A stretch of DNA of 64,000 bases from Gemmatimonadota bacterium (GTDB lineage: Bacteria > Gemmatimonadota > Gemmatimonadetes > Gemmatimonadales > Gemmatimonadaceae), in assembly GCA_016704465.1 (NCBI GenBank), contig JADJAD010000007.1, forward strand, positions 434,001-498,000, given 5' to 3'. Position 1 is the first letter of the stretch. Each line of letters begins with the position of its first letter. Positions 1-9,169 of this stretch are shown piece after piece. The position numbers were made by a program, and so were the translations under genes. The notes under the pieces were generated by a model. It was not told the DNA's origin and made no database searches. It saw only the letters and a program-made list of their open reading frames with translations.

Positions 1-143
1 GCGTCGCCTTCGGCCAGCGACTTGAAGCCATTGCCCTGGATCGAGCTGTAGTGCACGAAACAGTCCTTGCTGCCGTCGTCGGGGGTGATGAAGCCGAACC
101 CCTTGGCGTCGTTGAACCACTTCACCTTTCCGGTCGTACGCAT
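1..143 (-). CDS. Cold-shock domain protein, CspA family (3' end beyond window)
   Basis: Single-stranded nucleic-acid-binding OB-fold protein, normally about 65-70 residues; only the first 47 codons are inside the window. The N-terminus reads MRTTGKVKWFNDAKGFGFIT, with the RNP1 motif KGFGFI at about residues 14-19 and an RNP2-like FVHYSSI at about 29-35. The ATG is preceded on the minus strand by CAGGAG about 7 nt upstream, one of the clearer Shine-Dalgarno sites here. The family acts as a cytoplasmic RNA chaperone. Whether this copy is cold-inducible cannot be told. The truncation is only the window edge. Confidence 0.95.
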   Translation of the reverse strand, partial: MRTTGKVKWFNDAKGFGFITPDDGSKDCFVHYSSIQGNGFKSLAEGD

Positions 144-253
144 GCTGCACTCCTGAGGTGAGCTTGCCGGGAGACGCGAACGCGTGATCCAGACAAAAGC
201 CATACAGCGGACGTTCCGCTCGACTGGTCGTCGTCCTTCCGCACCGGAACGAC

Positions 254-281
254 AACGCGCCCCCGAACCAGAGGGCGCGTT
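254..281 (-). terminator. Inverted repeat between csp and the upstream minus-strand gene
   Basis: AACGCGCCC (254-262) pairs perfectly with GGGCGCGTT (273-281) across a 10-nt loop. On the minus strand it lies after the 403-939 gene and about 110 nt before the csp start, so it could end the upstream transcript or form part of the csp 5' leader. There is no real T-run, so the terminator assignment is weak. Confidence 0.35.
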
Positions 282-402
282 CGAGCGCGCAGAATATAGG
301 ACCGACTGGCTAGCTGAACAATCCTGAATACGGGGAAATACGGGTTATTCCGCCGTAGGACTCGACTGGCTCATCCTGCAGCCATCGTCGAGTCGGCGCC
401 CG

Positions 403-939
403 CTAGCGCTGTGGGACGGGCGGAATTGGGGCTGACGGCACGACCGGCGCCGGCGGGACCAACTCTGGCGGGACCCCCGGGAGGCCGGGCTGCGGATTCA
501 GGGTCCGGACCGCGGTCACGAAGTATTCGGTCTCGCCGAAGCACGAGAGCGGAATGCCGGGATGCTGATCGTAGGTGACGGCAATCTGCTTCCCTTCGGT
601 GGCTTGGATCGCCCGGGCGAGCGAGTCGTCGCGGACCGTGAAATCGAACAGCACCGGCGCGCTCCCCGGAATGTTGGAGATCTGCAGCTCCCCCTCCCAC
701 GTCTTACAGAGCCACCCCTTCTTGGAGAGCTTCTGGACGTAGCCGATCCGGTCGCCCGTGGAGTAGGTGAAGGCGAGTGCCGCGTAGGAGCGAATGAGCT
801 GCACACCTGCGGGAACAAGCACGATCACGGCGAGCGTCAGCTTGCCCCAGTGTCGCCGGACGAAGCTCCTTCTCGCCGGTGGCACGGCCGCCACGTCGCT
901 GGTGGTGTAGCCGCGATCAGGGATCTCGGGGTCGGTCAT
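403..939 (-). CDS. Hypothetical single-pass membrane protein with proline-rich tail
   Basis: I do not recognise a named family. From the ATG at 939 the protein is 178 residues (a GTG two codons upstream is the alternative). A cytoplasmic-looking N-terminus of about 33 residues with basic residues before the helix leads into one hydrophobic segment (about residues 35-55). A roughly 100-residue predicted extracytoplasmic part contains TYSTGDRIGYVQKLSKKGW and two cysteines. The last 30 residues are mostly Pro/Val/Ala. The 'TGDRxGYxQKxSKKGWxCKTxEGEL' style is one I associate with uncharacterised 6-phosphogluconate-dehydrogenase-misnamed membrane proteins of Bacteroidota and related phyla; that is memory, not a search. 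It is divergent from ispG with about 70 bp between them. Confidence 0.75.
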   Translation of the reverse strand: MTDPEIPDRGYTTSDVAAVPPARRSFVRRHWGKLTLAVIVLVPAGVQLIRSYAALAFTYSTGDRIGYVQKLSKKGWLCKTWEGELQISNIPGSAPVLFDFTVRDDSLARAIQATEGKQIAVTYDQHPGIPLSCFGETEYFVTAVRTLNPQPGLPGVPPELVPPAPVVPSAPIPPVPQR

Positions 940-948
940 GACCACAGG

Positions 949-976
949 GACGGGAGACGGGGGACGGGGGACGGGA
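949..976 (+). repeat. GACGGGR heptamer array, 4 units (G-rich on +)
   Basis: Four consecutive 7-bp units: GACGGGA, GACGGGG, GACGGGG, GACGGGA. The array lies between the 403-939 gene and ispG, about 35 nt before the ispG GTG, so it would be in the ispG promoter or leader. Four G-runs with 3-4 nt spacers fit a G-quadruplex pattern. The same array recurs at 6124, 31150, 31187, 38252, 38326 and 48256. Confidence 0.9.
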
Positions 977-1010
977 GTAACTTAGTGGTTCCTCAGGAGG
1001 ATGAGACAGG

Positions 1011-2264
1011 GTGACGTTCAGGGAGCGCAGGGCGACGGTGGTCGCCACCGTTGGTGGGGTTCAGGTCGGGGCCCCCCACCCGGTCGTGGTTCAGTCGATG
1101 ACCAATACCGACACGGCCGATGCCGCCGGCACTGCGGCGCAGGTCGCGGCGCTCGCGCGCGCCGGGTCGCAGATCGTACGGGTCACCGTCAACAACGACG
1201 AGGCGGCCCACGCGGTCCCGGAACTGGTGACGCGGCTGCACGACATGGGGGTCAACGTCCCGATCGTAGGCGACTTTCACTACAACGGGCACTTGCTGCT
1301 CACCAAGTACCCGGCGTGCGCCACGGCGCTGGCCAAGTACCGCATCAACCCGGGCAACGTCGGGAGCAAGCGGCGCGACGAGAACTTCCGGTCCATCGTG
1401 CAGGTGGCGGTGGCCAACGACAAGCCCGTGCGCATCGGTGTGAACTGGGGGTCGCTCGACCAGGACCTGCTGACCACGATGATGGACGCCAACGCCGCCC
1501 TGACCGAACCGCGCGACGCGCGCGACGTCTACATCGACGCGATGCTGGAGAGCGCGCTGCGCTCGGCGGCGCTGGCCGAGGAGACCGGCCTGCGCCACGA
1601 CCAGATCATCATCTCGGCCAAGGTCTCGCAGGTGCAGGACCTGGTGGAGACCTACCGGCGCCTTGCGGCCCGATGCGACTATCCGTTGCACTTGGGGCTG
1701 ACGGAGGCAGGGCTGGGGAGCAAGGGGATAATCGCCAGCACGGCCGGGCTGTCGATCCTGCTGGCGGAGGGGATCGGCGACACGATCCGCGTCTCGCTCA
1801 CCCCCAAGCCGAACGGCGATCGCACCGAGGAGGTGCAGGTCGCCCAGCAGATCCTGCAGTCGTTAGGGCTTCGGTCGTTCACGCCGCAGGTGACGGCGTG
1901 TCCCGGGTGCGGGCGCACGACGAGCACGTTCTTCCAGCACATGGCCGAGGATATCCAGGCGTATCTGCGCGAGCGGATGCCGCTCTGGCGCGAGAGCCGG
2001 CCGGGAGTGGAGGAGATGAACGTGGCGGTGATGGGGTGCGTGGTGAACGGACCGGGGGAGTCGAAGCACGCCAACATCGGGATCTCGCTCCCGGGGACGT
2101 TCGAGGAGCCGAAGGCGCCGGTGTACATCGACGGCAAGCTGGCGGTGACGCTCAAGGGGGAGCGGATCGTCGAGGAGTTCCTGGTGATTCTCGAGGACTA
2201 CGTGGCATCGCACTATGTCGCGGGCAGCGACAGGGCGAACACCGAGGTCCAGGGTACGACTTGA
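1011..2264 (+). CDS. ispG: 4-hydroxy-3-methylbut-2-en-1-yl diphosphate synthase (flavodoxin)
   Basis: Penultimate enzyme of the MEP isoprenoid pathway: converts MEcPP to HMBPP using a [4Fe-4S] cluster and reduced flavodoxin or ferredoxin. The 417-residue protein has the N-terminal TIM barrel (VVVQSMTNTDTAD near residue 25, the VGDFHYNGH segment, GVNWGSLD) and the C-terminal iron-sulfur domain. Cluster ligands are visible as Cys297 and Cys300 (ACPGCGRT) and Cys343 (MGCVVNGPGE), with the cluster-binding/catalytic Glu350. The GTG start is supported by alignment to the conserved N-terminus and by AGGAGG about 10 nt upstream; an ATG at 1001 is out of frame. The gene stands alone: the next gene is convergent and ends 15 bp away. 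Confidence 0.97.
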   Translation: MTFRERRATVVATVGGVQVGAPHPVVVQSMTNTDTADAAGTAAQVAALARAGSQIVRVTVNNDEAAHAVPELVTRLHDMGVNVPIVGDFHYNGHLLLTKYPACATALAKYRINPGNVGSKRRDENFRSIVQVAVANDKPVRIGVNWGSLDQDLLTTMMDANAALTEPRDARDVYIDAMLESALRSAALAEETGLRHDQIIISAKVSQVQDLVETYRRLAARCDYPLHLGLTEAGLGSKGIIASTAGLSILLAEGIGDTIRVSLTPKPNGDRTEEVQVAQQILQSLGLRSFTPQVTACPGCGRTTSTFFQHMAEDIQAYLRERMPLWRESRPGVEEMNVAVMGCVVNGPGESKHANIGISLPGTFEEPKAPVYIDGKLAVTLKGERIVEEFLVILEDYVASHYVAGSDRANTEVQGTT

Positions 2265-2279
2265 GGGGTGTGGCCGCGC

Positions 2280-4178
2280 CTACGGGAGCACTCCCACCGC
2301 GATGTGGCTGGGCGTGCGTGGCCCCGAGAGAATGGAGTGCACCTGCGCCTTGAAGTCACCCGGCTTGGCGTCGAAGATGTTCGGCACCCACGTCTGCGGG
2401 TTGCGGTCGTAGAGCGGGAACCATGTGCTCTGCACCTGCACCATGATGCGGTGCCCCTTCTGGAAGCGGTACACCTGCTGGTGCAGGTCGACGGTGAAAG
2501 CTGTCACCACATTCGGCACCAGCGGGCGCGGCGCGCTGAAGCTCTTGTAATAGCGACCACGCATGATGTCGCCCGCCACCATGAGTTGGTAGCCGCCCAG
2601 TTTCGGGTCGCCGGCGACCGAGTCGGGATAGACGTCGATCAGCTTCACGACCCAGTCGGCATCGCTCCCGGTCGTCGTGGCGAACAGATGGGCGGTCACG
2701 TCGCCCGCGATCACCACGTCCTGCTCGAGCGGTGCGCTCTCCCAGCCCAGGACATCGGGGCGATTGTCGACGAAGCGCTGGTCCTCGACCAGCCATTGAC
2801 GCCACCTCGTGCCATCGATCGGTCGGATGACGTAGGGGACCGGATGGAGCGGGTCGCTCGTGTACGAGTTCTTTCCAGACGTCTTCGGCGCGTCGAACGA
2901 CACCGTGCCGTTGCCGTGCAGGTAGAGCTTCGACGGCTTGGCCTCACGCGGCGGCCAGGCGTCGAAGGTGCGCCAGGTGTTTCCTTGCACCTCGTAGAGG
3001 TACGCTTCCTTGAACGACGCCGTCCCGTCGCCGTGCAGGTAGTTGTGGAACCAGGGGCGCTCGATGTTGGAGCGGTAGTAGAGCCCCACGTCACTCCCGA
3101 ACTTCATCGGGCCGAACGTATCGGTCGCTCGCCCCGCCCACCCGCCGTGGAACCAGGGACCGAGCACGATGTGGTTCCACTGCTTGGTGTCGGCCTTTTC
3201 CAGCGTACGATACGCCTCCTGCGGACCGAGGACATCTTCCTGGTCCCAGTAGCCGCCGACGTTCAGCACCGCGACGTTCGGCGAGGTCCACACCTTCTGC
3301 ATCGCCTTGGCCTGCCAGTACGCGTCCCAGGCCGGGTGCGCCTTGAAGCCGCGCCATGAGGGGAGCGTGTCGATCCCGTTCGCTCCCCCCAGCTCCTTGA
3401 GGGTGAGAAACTGCAGGTACCAGTCGTAGCGATCGTACCGGTTGATCTTGAGCGGCGAGGGTACCTGGCGTGACCACTCCATCGCCGTCGCGTACTCGAC
3501 GCCGAACGACTGGCGGAAGGCCCCCTGATGAAAGAAGTCATCTCCCATCCAGGTATCGGTCATCGGCGCCTGCGGCGAGACTGCCTTGAGCGCGGGATGG
3601 TTGGAGAGTGCGGCAATACCAGCGAGCCATCCGGGATACGACACCCCCATCGCGCCGACGCGTCCGTTGTTGCTCGGGATGTTCTTCACCAGCCAGTCGA
3701 TCGTGTCGTACGTATCCGTCGCTTCGTCGACGCCGTTCGGGTCGGTCTTCGGGTCATGCATGGGGCCGTTCATGATGAACCGCCCTTCCGAGCGCCCCGT
3801 CCCACGCGCGTCCTGGAAGACGAACGTGTAGCCGTCCTTGGCCAGTTCGGCGTACGCGGTGGGCATCGGCCCCGGCCGCAGGTTCTGGGCGACGCCGTAG
3901 GGCGTGCGCACCAGCATGATCGGGAGCGGCACGGTCGGCGTCCTGGGGGCGACAACGATGGCGTAGAGTTGCACGCCGTCGCGGACGGCGATGCGCACCT
4001 CATGCCGATCGAGGTCGTCGCCCGAGGACGCTTGTGCGGCGAGCGGGGCACCGAGGGCCGGCGCGATGAACGCCGAGAACGACGCGACGAGGCAGAAGAC
4101 CGCGGCGGTCGTCGCGGCACGCCTCGCGATGGAACGCCTAGCGATGGAACGCGGGGCGATGTAGAGATGGCGGCGCAT
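2280..4178 (-). CDS. CocE/NonD family secreted hydrolase (X-Pro dipeptidyl-peptidase-like)
   Basis: Alpha/beta-hydrolase of the X-Pro dipeptidyl-peptidase/cocaine-esterase class; the substrate is unknown, usually acyl esters, glutaryl amides or peptides. From the ATG at 4178 (632 aa) it begins with a basic stretch containing a tandem RSIAR repeat, then a signal segment ending near APLAAQA, so it is probably exported. The nucleophile is Ser180 in MGVSYPG. The likely Asp lies near GGYWDQED and the His in GPWFHGGW. The C-terminal third is the jelly-roll domain of this family (IAGDVTAHLFATTTGSDADW). The frame stays open 26 codons upstream, but the later ATG gives the better secretion signal. Confidence 0.9.
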   Translation of the reverse strand: MRRHLYIAPRSIARRSIARRAATTAAVFCLVASFSAFIAPALGAPLAAQASSGDDLDRHEVRIAVRDGVQLYAIVVAPRTPTVPLPIMLVRTPYGVAQNLRPGPMPTAYAELAKDGYTFVFQDARGTGRSEGRFIMNGPMHDPKTDPNGVDEATDTYDTIDWLVKNIPSNNGRVGAMGVSYPGWLAGIAALSNHPALKAVSPQAPMTDTWMGDDFFHQGAFRQSFGVEYATAMEWSRQVPSPLKINRYDRYDWYLQFLTLKELGGANGIDTLPSWRGFKAHPAWDAYWQAKAMQKVWTSPNVAVLNVGGYWDQEDVLGPQEAYRTLEKADTKQWNHIVLGPWFHGGWAGRATDTFGPMKFGSDVGLYYRSNIERPWFHNYLHGDGTASFKEAYLYEVQGNTWRTFDAWPPREAKPSKLYLHGNGTVSFDAPKTSGKNSYTSDPLHPVPYVIRPIDGTRWRQWLVEDQRFVDNRPDVLGWESAPLEQDVVIAGDVTAHLFATTTGSDADWVVKLIDVYPDSVAGDPKLGGYQLMVAGDIMRGRYYKSFSAPRPLVPNVVTAFTVDLHQQVYRFQKGHRIMVQVQSTWFPLYDRNPQTWVPNIFDAKPGDFKAQVHSILSGPRTPSHIAVGVLP

Positions 4179-4465
4179 GAGAGAGTGGTGAGTGTCTGGA
4201 GAGGATACGCCCCAGTGCCCGCTTCGCTGCACGAGAATGACGCCGTGCGCGTACAAGGGATTTGCAAAGGAGGAGGCGAGCAGCGATGCACGTTCGAATC
4301 ATCTCGCCGCTGTGAGCGATGGAGCTCGCCGGGTCGATCTTGAATCGTCGAGCGCGGACGTTCGCATCTGTCAACGAACTACTTTTCCTTGTTGAGCGCC
4401 CTCGAGACCGACAGCAACTGCATCAGCGTTCGAGACGCTGTCGCCCCACTTCCTCCGCCTCATTC

Positions 4466-6120
4466 ATGTCATCAGCATTCCGTCGCACACTCTGCGCCTC
4501 GGCACTCCTGCTCGTTGTCGCCGCGCCACTGGCTGCCCAGCAGGAAGTCGTCGACACCGCCACCCTGCGCCGCCTCTACACCGAGGAAGCCACTAACGGC
4601 CAGGTGATGACGATCGCCAGCTGGCTCACCGACGTGAACGGGCCACGCCTCACCGGCTCTCCCGGTGCGAAGTCGGCGGGGGAGTGGGCGGTGAAGACCA
4701 TGAAGGAGTGGGGGCTGTCGAATGTGGGCTTCGAGTATTGGAGCCCCAAGTTCCCCGGTGGCGCAACGACCGGCTGACACTGCAGGCGCTGTCGCCGGTT
4801 GCCTTCGCGGTCGAGGTGGCCCCGCGGGCCTGGTCACCGGGAACGAAGGGAGTGGTGAAGGGAGAAGCGATGGTCATCGCGTTGGGAAGCTGGGCGGACA
4901 CAGCCAACTACGCCGGCAAGCTGCGCGGCAAGTTCGTGCTGCTGGGAGCGGTGCCGAAGCTGCCGCCGCATCTTGGCGCCGACGCCAAGCGCTACGATGA
5001 CGACGACCTCCAGAAGATGGCGGCCGCCGGCGTCCCCGATCCCCGCTCCGGCGGCTTTGCCATTCCGCGCGATCCGGCCGCCATGGCAACAATGATGCGG
5101 CGGTTCGGTGGAGCAAGCTTCCGACCGGCGAACGACACCGCCGCGCTGCGCTGGATGTCTCGCCAGGGCGTGGCCGCGGTGCTGCTCCCGGCCCGCGGTG
5201 ACGACGGGACGATCTTCACCGACGGCGGCTATCCACGCGACGCCCGCGTGGCGCAGGTGCCGATGCTGCACGTCGCTGGTGAGCACTACGGCCGCATTGC
5301 CCGCATCCTCGAGAAGGGCATCCCGGTTTCGCTGGCGCTCGACATGGCCAACACGACGACACCGGACGCCGAGTCGTTCAACATCGTCGCCGAAATCCCC
5401 GGGACCGATCCTGCGGTGAAGGATGAGGTCGTGATGCTCGGCGCCCACTTCGATTCGTGGCACGCCGGTACCGGGGCGACCGACAATGCCGCCGGCTCCG
5501 CCGTCATGATGGAGGCGATCCGCCTCATCAAGGCCAGCGGCCTCAAGCCCCGCCGTACTATCCGGATCGGCCTGTGGACCGGCGAGGAGCAAGGACTGTT
5601 CGGTTCGCGTGAGTACGTGGCGCGCCACTACGGCGAACGCGTGTTTCGCGTCGACTCGGCGGGATTCACGCCTACCGACACCGTGCGTGCGCTCGTCGAT
5701 TACGAGAAGCACGCCGGCTACTTCAACCTTGACAACGGAACCGGGAAGATCCGCGGCGTCTACCTGCAGGGAAATACGCAGGTGAAGGACGCCTTCTCGG
5801 CCTGGATCGAGCCGTTCCGCGACAAGGGGGTGACCACGGTGAGTGCGGCCAATACCAGCGGCACCGACCACCAGGCGTTCGACGCCATCGGGCTCGGCGG
5901 ATGGCAGTTCATCCAGGACCCGGTCGACTACAATTCGCGAACACACCACTCCAACCAGGACTTGTACGATCGCCTCGTCCCGGACGACATGACGCACAAT
6001 GCCGGCGTGGTGGCCGGCTTCGTCTGGCAGGCGGCGCAGCGCGCGGCGAAGCTCCCGGGGAAGGCGGGGTGGCCGGTGGTGGTGATGGACAAGACGGGGA
6101 AGCCGATCTCGGAGGAGTAA
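4466..6120 (+). pseudogene. M28 family zinc aminopeptidase, interrupted by a frameshift near 4760
   Basis: Secreted di-zinc exopeptidase, about 550 aa if intact. The first frame (ATG 4466) gives a signal peptide ending PLAAQ and an N-terminal domain up to FEYWSPKFPG, then hits TGA at 4775-4777. The rest continues in another frame from about RWRNDRLTLQALSPV (about 4757) to TAA at 6120. One missing base between about 4740 and 4770 explains this; a CCCCGG run lies there. Metal and catalytic residues remain: GAHFDSWHAGTGATDNAAG (His, Asp), TGEEQGLFGS (Glu pair) and THHSNQDLYD near the C-terminus, plus a PA-type insert. Because the active site is conserved, a recent mutation or sequencing error is more likely than an old pseudogene. 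Confidence 0.85.
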
Positions 6121-6123
6121 GGA

Positions 6124-6151
6124 GACGGGAGACGGGAGACGGGAGACGGGG
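6124..6151 (+). repeat. GACGGGR heptamer array, 4 units (G-rich on +)
   Basis: Three GACGGGA units then one GACGGGG, starting 3 nt after the TAA of the M28 gene. The G-rich strand is the strand that would be transcribed from that gene. Same family as the arrays at 949, 31150, 38252 and 48256. Confidence 0.9.
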
Positions 6152-6249
6152 GTAGGGCACTGGGGATTCGAGTGCGAAACTCGGACTGGACGATTTGTCC
6201 AACACCGAGTCGTCGACGGTGGCCATCGATGCCCGTGGCCGCGCGAAGC

Positions 6250-8202
6250 TCAGTAGAACGGCAGCAAACGAGACTCGCCAACAAAGACGAACCAGATGAT
6301 CCCATCATAGTCAAGCGGGAGCAGGCTGCGCTCGAAGTAGCCGGCCGCGTTGGTCGACGAATACACCGCGCCGATGGAGCGCAGCAGCACCGGGCGCCGA
6401 TCGATGGCGAACGTCCCCGCCTCGCGCGACGTCACCTTGTGCGTGTCGAAGATCAGCCGCGGCTGGGCCGTGGCGAACAGGAACGACTCCATCGTGAACA
6501 CGCTGCCAAGTCCGCTCACGGTGTGCACCTGCAACGGGCCGTACGCGCCGCTCGACAACATGGTGATGGCGTTGAATCGCCCGTTGCCGAAGGTGAAGGC
6601 AACGTTGCGGTATGCGTCGCCCAGCTCGCGCGCGAGGTGCGCGCCCATCGTGCTCGGCCGCCGACTCACATGAGCATTGTGGGCCCACACGAAGAGTCGC
6701 GCCGCTGGCTCACGCGCGGCGATCCAGAGCGCGTTGTCGGCCATGGCACGATCGCGCACGCGAGCCACGACGGACACGTCGGCCGTATGCGCCATCTGCT
6801 CCCATTGCCGACTCAGCGTGATGTACTGCTGCAGCCAGGCGCCATCGTCGGCGGATAGCGCGCCATCCCACTCGTCGAGGTGCGCAGCGACGCTGTCAGC
6901 CAGCTGCGAGAGCAGGAGTGCACAGCGACTGCGCGCCGATTGGGGGAGCGCGGCGTACCTGGTACCGCTGAGCTGCCTCGACGGATCCCGGGCGTCGTCG
7001 AAACAGCGCACCGCCTCGTCCGCCTGGGCGGCGACCCGCACGTCGGCGCGCCCAAGCATCGCCGATACACTGTCCAGCGCCTGGTGCGGGAACTGCATGT
7101 CAACGCCGAAGAATCGCAGGCGCGGCTCGCCGGCACGTACGTTGTAGCTTCGCATCCAGAGTATGAGGTCCAGCACCTCCTGCGTGTTCCACGTCCAGAA
7201 ATACAGCCCGGCGAGCAGCCGAGCCGGGTCTCCTTCACCGGTCGCCACGTAGCGGTCGATCGCCCGCGCCTCGGGCATCGTGGCCTCGATCAGGAAGTGG
7301 GTGTAGCCGCGCGTTTCCACCAGGTACTCGAAGGCGCGGTGCTTCATGCGGAAGAACTCTCGCGAACCGTGGGTCGCCTCGCCGAACGCCGCGATTCGCG
7401 CGTTCCCGATGATGCGCCCCAACTCGGCGAGGTCTTCGGTTCCGCTCCCGGGTTGATCCGTGTCGAACGGACGAGCGACCGAGCGCAGCCACTGCGACGT
7501 CAGTTCGCTGACGATCACGATCCCTTCGAAGTCGAGGTTCTCGGGCACGTGGGCCAGCCGGGCGTAGTAGTCGCTCAGCGTTACGCTATCGCGCGTGTCG
7601 GCCGGCAGGTTGGTGGACCCCGTCGTCGGGACCGTCGCGTCGACCACCTCGAGCGACATGTCGTCGACGCGCGCGACTCCAGTCCCCGACAGCAGGAGGC
7701 CGAAGGTGATGCCCACCGCGTCGTTCGCCACGTCGAGTACGATGGAATAGGTCGACCAGTCAGCGTTGCCGACGATGGCGCGACCATATTCAATCATGTT
7801 GTCGAACGCTGTCGTGCGCTGGGGAGAGTCGACGCGCATCCAGAGTCCCGCTCCCCGACCGGCCGCGCTGTCCGCGCGTACAAATCCCGAGAGCCGCAAT
7901 CGCTTGCCGCGATACTCGACCGCCGAGATCTCCTGCGCGATGAAGCCAAATGCCGAGCTGCCCGCCGGGATGGCGGTCGTGGAACGCACGTATGCCGCCC
8001 GCCCCGTGCGCTTGATTCCCAGGTCGACACCGGTCTCGTGCACGTTGGACACGGTTCCGCCCCAGGGTGCGCCGACACCGCGCACGAACTGGGGTGTCTC
8101 AACCAAGGGCGGCGATGTTCCGGTGTCGGTTGGATCGCCGCCGCAGGCGCCGAGGACGACGACGGCTAACGTCGCGGCGAGATCGATCATCCTGCATCGC
8201 AT
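6250..8202 (-). CDS. Erythromycin-esterase-like lipoprotein
   Basis: 650-residue protein in two parts after a lipoprotein signal (VVLGACGGD, lipid-Cys near residue 20). Residues about 35-210 look like a beta-sandwich carbohydrate-binding-type domain. The C-terminal part (from about 240) is an erythromycin esterase/Ere-like domain: IAAFGEATHGSREFFRMKHR carries the family's Glu and His, followed by HFLIEATMPEARAIDRY and WAHNAHVSRR. Ere enzymes open macrolide lactones, but most chromosomal family members have unknown substrates, so resistance should not be assumed. The ATG at 8202 has GGAGAAACGGGT upstream. It is convergent with the M28 gene. Confidence 0.88.
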   Translation of the reverse strand: MRCRMIDLAATLAVVVLGACGGDPTDTGTSPPLVETPQFVRGVGAPWGGTVSNVHETGVDLGIKRTGRAAYVRSTTAIPAGSSAFGFIAQEISAVEYRGKRLRLSGFVRADSAAGRGAGLWMRVDSPQRTTAFDNMIEYGRAIVGNADWSTYSIVLDVANDAVGITFGLLLSGTGVARVDDMSLEVVDATVPTTGSTNLPADTRDSVTLSDYYARLAHVPENLDFEGIVIVSELTSQWLRSVARPFDTDQPGSGTEDLAELGRIIGNARIAAFGEATHGSREFFRMKHRAFEYLVETRGYTHFLIEATMPEARAIDRYVATGEGDPARLLAGLYFWTWNTQEVLDLILWMRSYNVRAGEPRLRFFGVDMQFPHQALDSVSAMLGRADVRVAAQADEAVRCFDDARDPSRQLSGTRYAALPQSARSRCALLLSQLADSVAAHLDEWDGALSADDGAWLQQYITLSRQWEQMAHTADVSVVARVRDRAMADNALWIAAREPAARLFVWAHNAHVSRRPSTMGAHLARELGDAYRNVAFTFGNGRFNAITMLSSGAYGPLQVHTVSGLGSVFTMESFLFATAQPRLIFDTHKVTSREAGTFAIDRRPVLLRSIGAVYSSTNAAGYFERSLLPLDYDGIIWFVFVGESRLLPFY

Positions 8203-8432
8203 ACCCGTTTCTCCGGTGGCCGGAACACGCAGGCGGACAACCTCGGGAGTGTGACCAAGCTACCCGACAATCGGCCGCATGGTCCGCGGGGTACGCAGCG
8301 CTATCCTCGCGTCGACAGAGCCAACGCCCATGCCCTCTCGTGCGCGTGACCCGAAGGAAGACTGGCGACAGCTAGACGCGACGGGACGATGACATCTGGC
8401 GCCGTCGATAGCCTCTCTGCCACACGCCGTCG

Positions 8433-9050
8433 CTACTCCCCCGAGCGCCCCAGCTCCTCGAGCTGCGCCACCACCGCGGTGAGTTCCGCCATGATCGGGG
8501 CGTCGAACCCGAGCCCTTGAAGTCGGTCATGGACATTGCGGTACCACTGCAACGTCCCCTCCTTCCCCACCTTGAACCGACCCCAGACCGAATCGGCGTC
8601 GACGGTGCGGCGCAGGTCGGCGACGATGCTGGCCGCGTTATGCAGCTTGTCAGCCGCGCACACCCAGCGGGCCACCTCCGACGCCTGTGCCAGACGATCG
8701 AGATAATCCTGCTTTCGCTCGCCGGGTGAGAGTTCCACGCCGTCGTCATCGACACGACGGTGCGTCACCTGGTGCACGGTCGCCAGCACCTCGGCGCCGA
8801 ACTTCTCGCTGATGCGCTGCTCCAGCATCTCACGCGAGTACGCCTCCCGCACCGTGTCCTCGATGACGTCGTGGAGGATGCCGGCGATGACGGTGTCGTC
8901 GTCTCGGCCGTAGCGCGTGAGGATCAGCGCGACGTTGGCCGGATGGGTCAGGTATGGCAGTCGCGTCCCCTTCCGCACCTGCTGGTCGTGGTGCTTGGCA
9001 GCAAACGCCAGCGCGTGGTTGATGCGATCGGAATAGCCGATGACAGTCAT
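8433..9050 (-). CDS. HD-domain protein, (p)ppGpp-hydrolase-like (short)
   Basis: 205 aa from the ATG at 9050 (the frame is open about 60 codons further upstream, but that part looks random). It shows the HD phosphohydrolase pattern of RelA/SpoT and MESH1-like enzymes: FAAKHHDQQVRKGTRLPYLTHP, then AGILHDVIEDT with the HD pair, and CAADKLHNA. There is no synthetase, TGS or ACT domain, so it is a stand-alone hydrolase-type HD protein. A role in (p)ppGpp or other nucleotide hydrolysis is inferred from family only. No Shine-Dalgarno sequence is evident. Confidence 0.88.
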   Translation of the reverse strand: MTVIGYSDRINHALAFAAKHHDQQVRKGTRLPYLTHPANVALILTRYGRDDDTVIAGILHDVIEDTVREAYSREMLEQRISEKFGAEVLATVHQVTHRRVDDDGVELSPGERKQDYLDRLAQASEVARWVCAADKLHNAASIVADLRRTVDADSVWGRFKVGKEGTLQWYRNVHDRLQGLGFDAPIMAELTAVVAQLEELGRSGE

Positions 9051-9169
9051 GCAGGAGCGACCGGGAGAGGCGGTGACGCGGGGGGTGAAAGTTACCCGCG
9101 GGTAATCAGCGAAGCGAGCAACTGGGGAAGCAGCAGCAGCGCCACTCCCTGCATGATCACGCCGAGGGC

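Noticed and set aside
1001..2353. 450-codon open frame overlapping ispG and similar long antisense frames over most genes
   Set aside because: High GC gives long shadow frames; composition is Arg/Gly/Ala-rich without any motif, while the ispG frame carries all family signatures.
6250..8202. Macrolide resistance gene
   Set aside because: The family match is real, but most chromosomal Ere-like proteins have unknown substrates and this one is a fused lipoprotein; no resistance context.
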